Part shown: piece after piece, positions 32,267 to 33,571 of the stretch
How the letters are laid out: each line of letters opens with the position of its first letter
How positions within the stretch are numbered: the stretch's first letter is position 1
Source of the DNA: Methanocella sp. PtaU1.Bin125
Lineage (GTDB): Archaea > Halobacteriota > Methanocellia > Methanocellales > Methanocellaceae
DNA: 33,571 nucleotides
Reading direction: 5' to 3'
NCBI GenBank assembly: GCA_002067315.1
Contig: MVRA01000097.1
Location: 1 to 33,571 of the forward strand
Notes under the pieces: generated by a model
The model's database searches: none
What the model was told of the DNA's origin: nothing
The model's input: only the letters and a program-made list of their open reading frames with translations
Program-made: the position numbers and the translations under genes

Positions 32267-33571
32267 TCATTCTTTCTTTCCCCGGAACATCATCATATAC
32301 GTGATGCCCGACAGAAGAACCAGCACGACGCATACGCCTACAAGGACGAAGATGATGTCGCCATGCGTGATCGGCTCGACCGGGATCGGCGGCTCCCATT
32401 CCCGGTATGGCAGAAAGCCGTGTTGCCATCCTCTGGCCGGCGTCGCCGCGGGAGCGGCCGGTTCAGGTGTGGGAGACGGCGTTGACGTGCCATATACAGG
32501 ATAGAACGTCGGTCCCGTCAGGCCCGGTGCCCCGGGATCGGGCTTCGGCGCCGCGGGCACAGGCGAGGGCGTCGGCCCGGTAAATGCCGCCTGCAGGGGC
32601 GTATAGATCAGAGCGGTTACCGGATATGCCACGGTGAACCCGCCGGTATCGACCAGGGACGAGGCGTTGATCACCCGTATGGTCCCCCATTCGTCCGGGA
32701 CATAGATCCGGGAACCGTCCCTGGAGACGGCCGGGCGACCATAGTAATCGCTCCAGAAGTCCCTGGTAAGAGTGATGTTATAGCCGCTGGCGTCGATTTT
32801 CGTGATGTTTCTATCCGTCAGCGATGTCACGAGCAGCGCGTTTTTCGCGACGTCGAAGGCGATATACGACGGGTCGTTGACGCCCCTGACGGCCGCTTTT
32901 ATCGCGATGGCGGGAGCGTCGATGACATAGATCCTATCATCACCGCCGGCCACGATTACGGTATGGTTAAGGATAAAGACGAGGTCGGACAGCCCGGGCC
33001 CGACCGGTATCGTAGACAGCGGGCGGTTGCCGGGAAGCCCGATCGCCGAGACGGTGCCGTCGCTCATGCTCGCGGCAAACAGTAGCGTGCCGTCCGAAGA
33101 GACGGCCAGCGAATAAGGCGAGACGTTGAGCGGAATGAGCGCCTCCGTCGAGCAATTGCCTGCGTCCAGGACGGCGATGGCCCGCTCCTCCGGCAGCGCC
33201 ACGTATATCTTCCTGCCGTCAGGCGATATGGCGATCCCGCAGGCAGGACTGTCGAGGGAGTTGAACGCCGCCAGAGAGAGGTTATCCAGATCGATGACGG
33301 TGACGTTCTTCGAATAGCCGTTCGTCGAATAGAGCCTCGCGCCGTCGGGGCTGACAGCCAGGAAATAGCCAGCCTCCCGCATCGGCATGGAAGATATCAG
33401 CCGTCCGTCGGCCGGGTCGATGACAAACAGGCTGGAGTTTCCGGAAAAATTTTCGGCGCTGACGTGATTGCCGTGCCAGGGAGGCACGAACGAGCCGTTA
33501 AAGCCCGCGGCATACAGCCGATCGATGCCGGCCGCGCTGGCGTCGCACGCCATGCATGAAGTCGCCGCCAG
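32267..33571 (-). CDS. YVTN-type beta-propeller surface protein, 5' end cut by window edge
   Basis: The frame stays open to the right edge. An ATG at 33553 exists, but the codons before it read LAATSC and continue a likely signal peptide, so the true start is probably beyond the window. The body consists of repeated beta-propeller blades (LAVSPDGARLYS, IAISPDGRKIYVA, LAVSSDGTLLFAA and similar). A Pro/Thr-rich stalk follows (TPSPVPAAP, TPSPTPEPAAP), then a C-terminal transmembrane helix (IIFVLVGVCVVLVLLSGIT) and a short basic tail RGKKE. This is an outside-facing, membrane-anchored propeller. Several N-x-S/T sequons are present. The ligand or role is unknown. Such propellers in archaea are often annotated as surface-layer-related proteins. 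Confidence 0.88.
   Translation of the reverse strand: MAATSCMACDASAAGIDRLYAAGFNGSFVPPWHGNHVSAENFSGNSSLFVIDPADGRLISSMPMREAGYFLAVSPDGARLYSTNGYSKNVTVIDLDNLSLAAFNSLDSPACGIAISPDGRKIYVALPEERAIAVLDAGNCSTEALIPLNVSPYSLAVSSDGTLLFAASMSDGTVSAIGLPGNRPLSTIPVGPGLSDLVFILNHTVIVAGGDDRIYVIDAPAIAIKAAVRGVNDPSYIAFDVAKNALLVTSLTDRNITKIDASGYNITLTRDFWSDYYGRPAVSRDGSRIYVPDEWGTIRVINASSLVDTGGFTVAYPVTALIYTPLQAAFTGPTPSPVPAAPKPDPGAPGLTGPTFYPVYGTSTPSPTPEPAAPAATPARGWQHGFLPYREWEPPIPVEPITHGDIIFVLVGVCVVLVLLSGITYMMMFRGKKE

Overview
The window reads as chromosomal DNA of a GC-rich methanogenic archaeon of the Methanomicrobia/Methanocellia type. The evidence is the family content (secreted DUF3344 proteins with PKD and CARDB domains, NreA with a PCNA-binding tail, archaeal DUF89 and M29 proteins), TATA boxes placed about 25-30 bp before start codons (often leaderless), and GC-rich genes separated by very AT-rich promoter islands. 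The genus cannot be fixed from the sequence alone. No rRNA, tRNA, CRISPR array or insertion sequence was seen.

Left part (1-16486). This is mostly minus-strand surface-protein modules. A 5'-terminal piece of a PKD/DUF3344 protein (1-1872) is followed by the remnant of an FtsX/MacB-type ABC permease (2260-2538) that lies just downstream of a 1247-residue DUF3344-PKD-PKD-CARDB-DUF3344 protein with a membrane hairpin and a pilin-like C-terminus (2577-6320). Two paralogous operons follow. Module A (6482-10486) encodes a DUF3344-CARDB membrane protein, a secreted DUF3344 protein and an FtsX-type permease. Module B (11709-16486) encodes the same three proteins plus a LolD/MacB-type ATPase between the secreted protein and the permease. 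Both modules share a 14-nt overlap of the first two genes and a similar promoter and leader.

Middle (10623-24336, plus strand). A BtuF/FecB-type lipoprotein sits alone between modules A and B. After module B come the matching FecCD/BtuC permease, its ATPase, a full-length CobN-family chelatase and a two-gene ABC-2 exporter, packed as one operon. The set resembles bacterial haem or corrinoid uptake loci in which a CobN-like protein (HmuS type) sits with a BtuFCD-type importer. My main inference is that the interleaved DUF3344/FtsX modules are the cell-surface part of a tetrapyrrole or metal acquisition system.

Right part (24505-33571). This holds ordinary chromosomal genes: a DUF2085 membrane protein, an AI-2E-family transporter, a 64-residue Cys-rich protein, an M32 carboxypeptidase, a DUF89 protein, an M29-type aminopeptidase, a small coiled-coil membrane protein, NreA, and a beta-propeller surface protein cut by the right edge.
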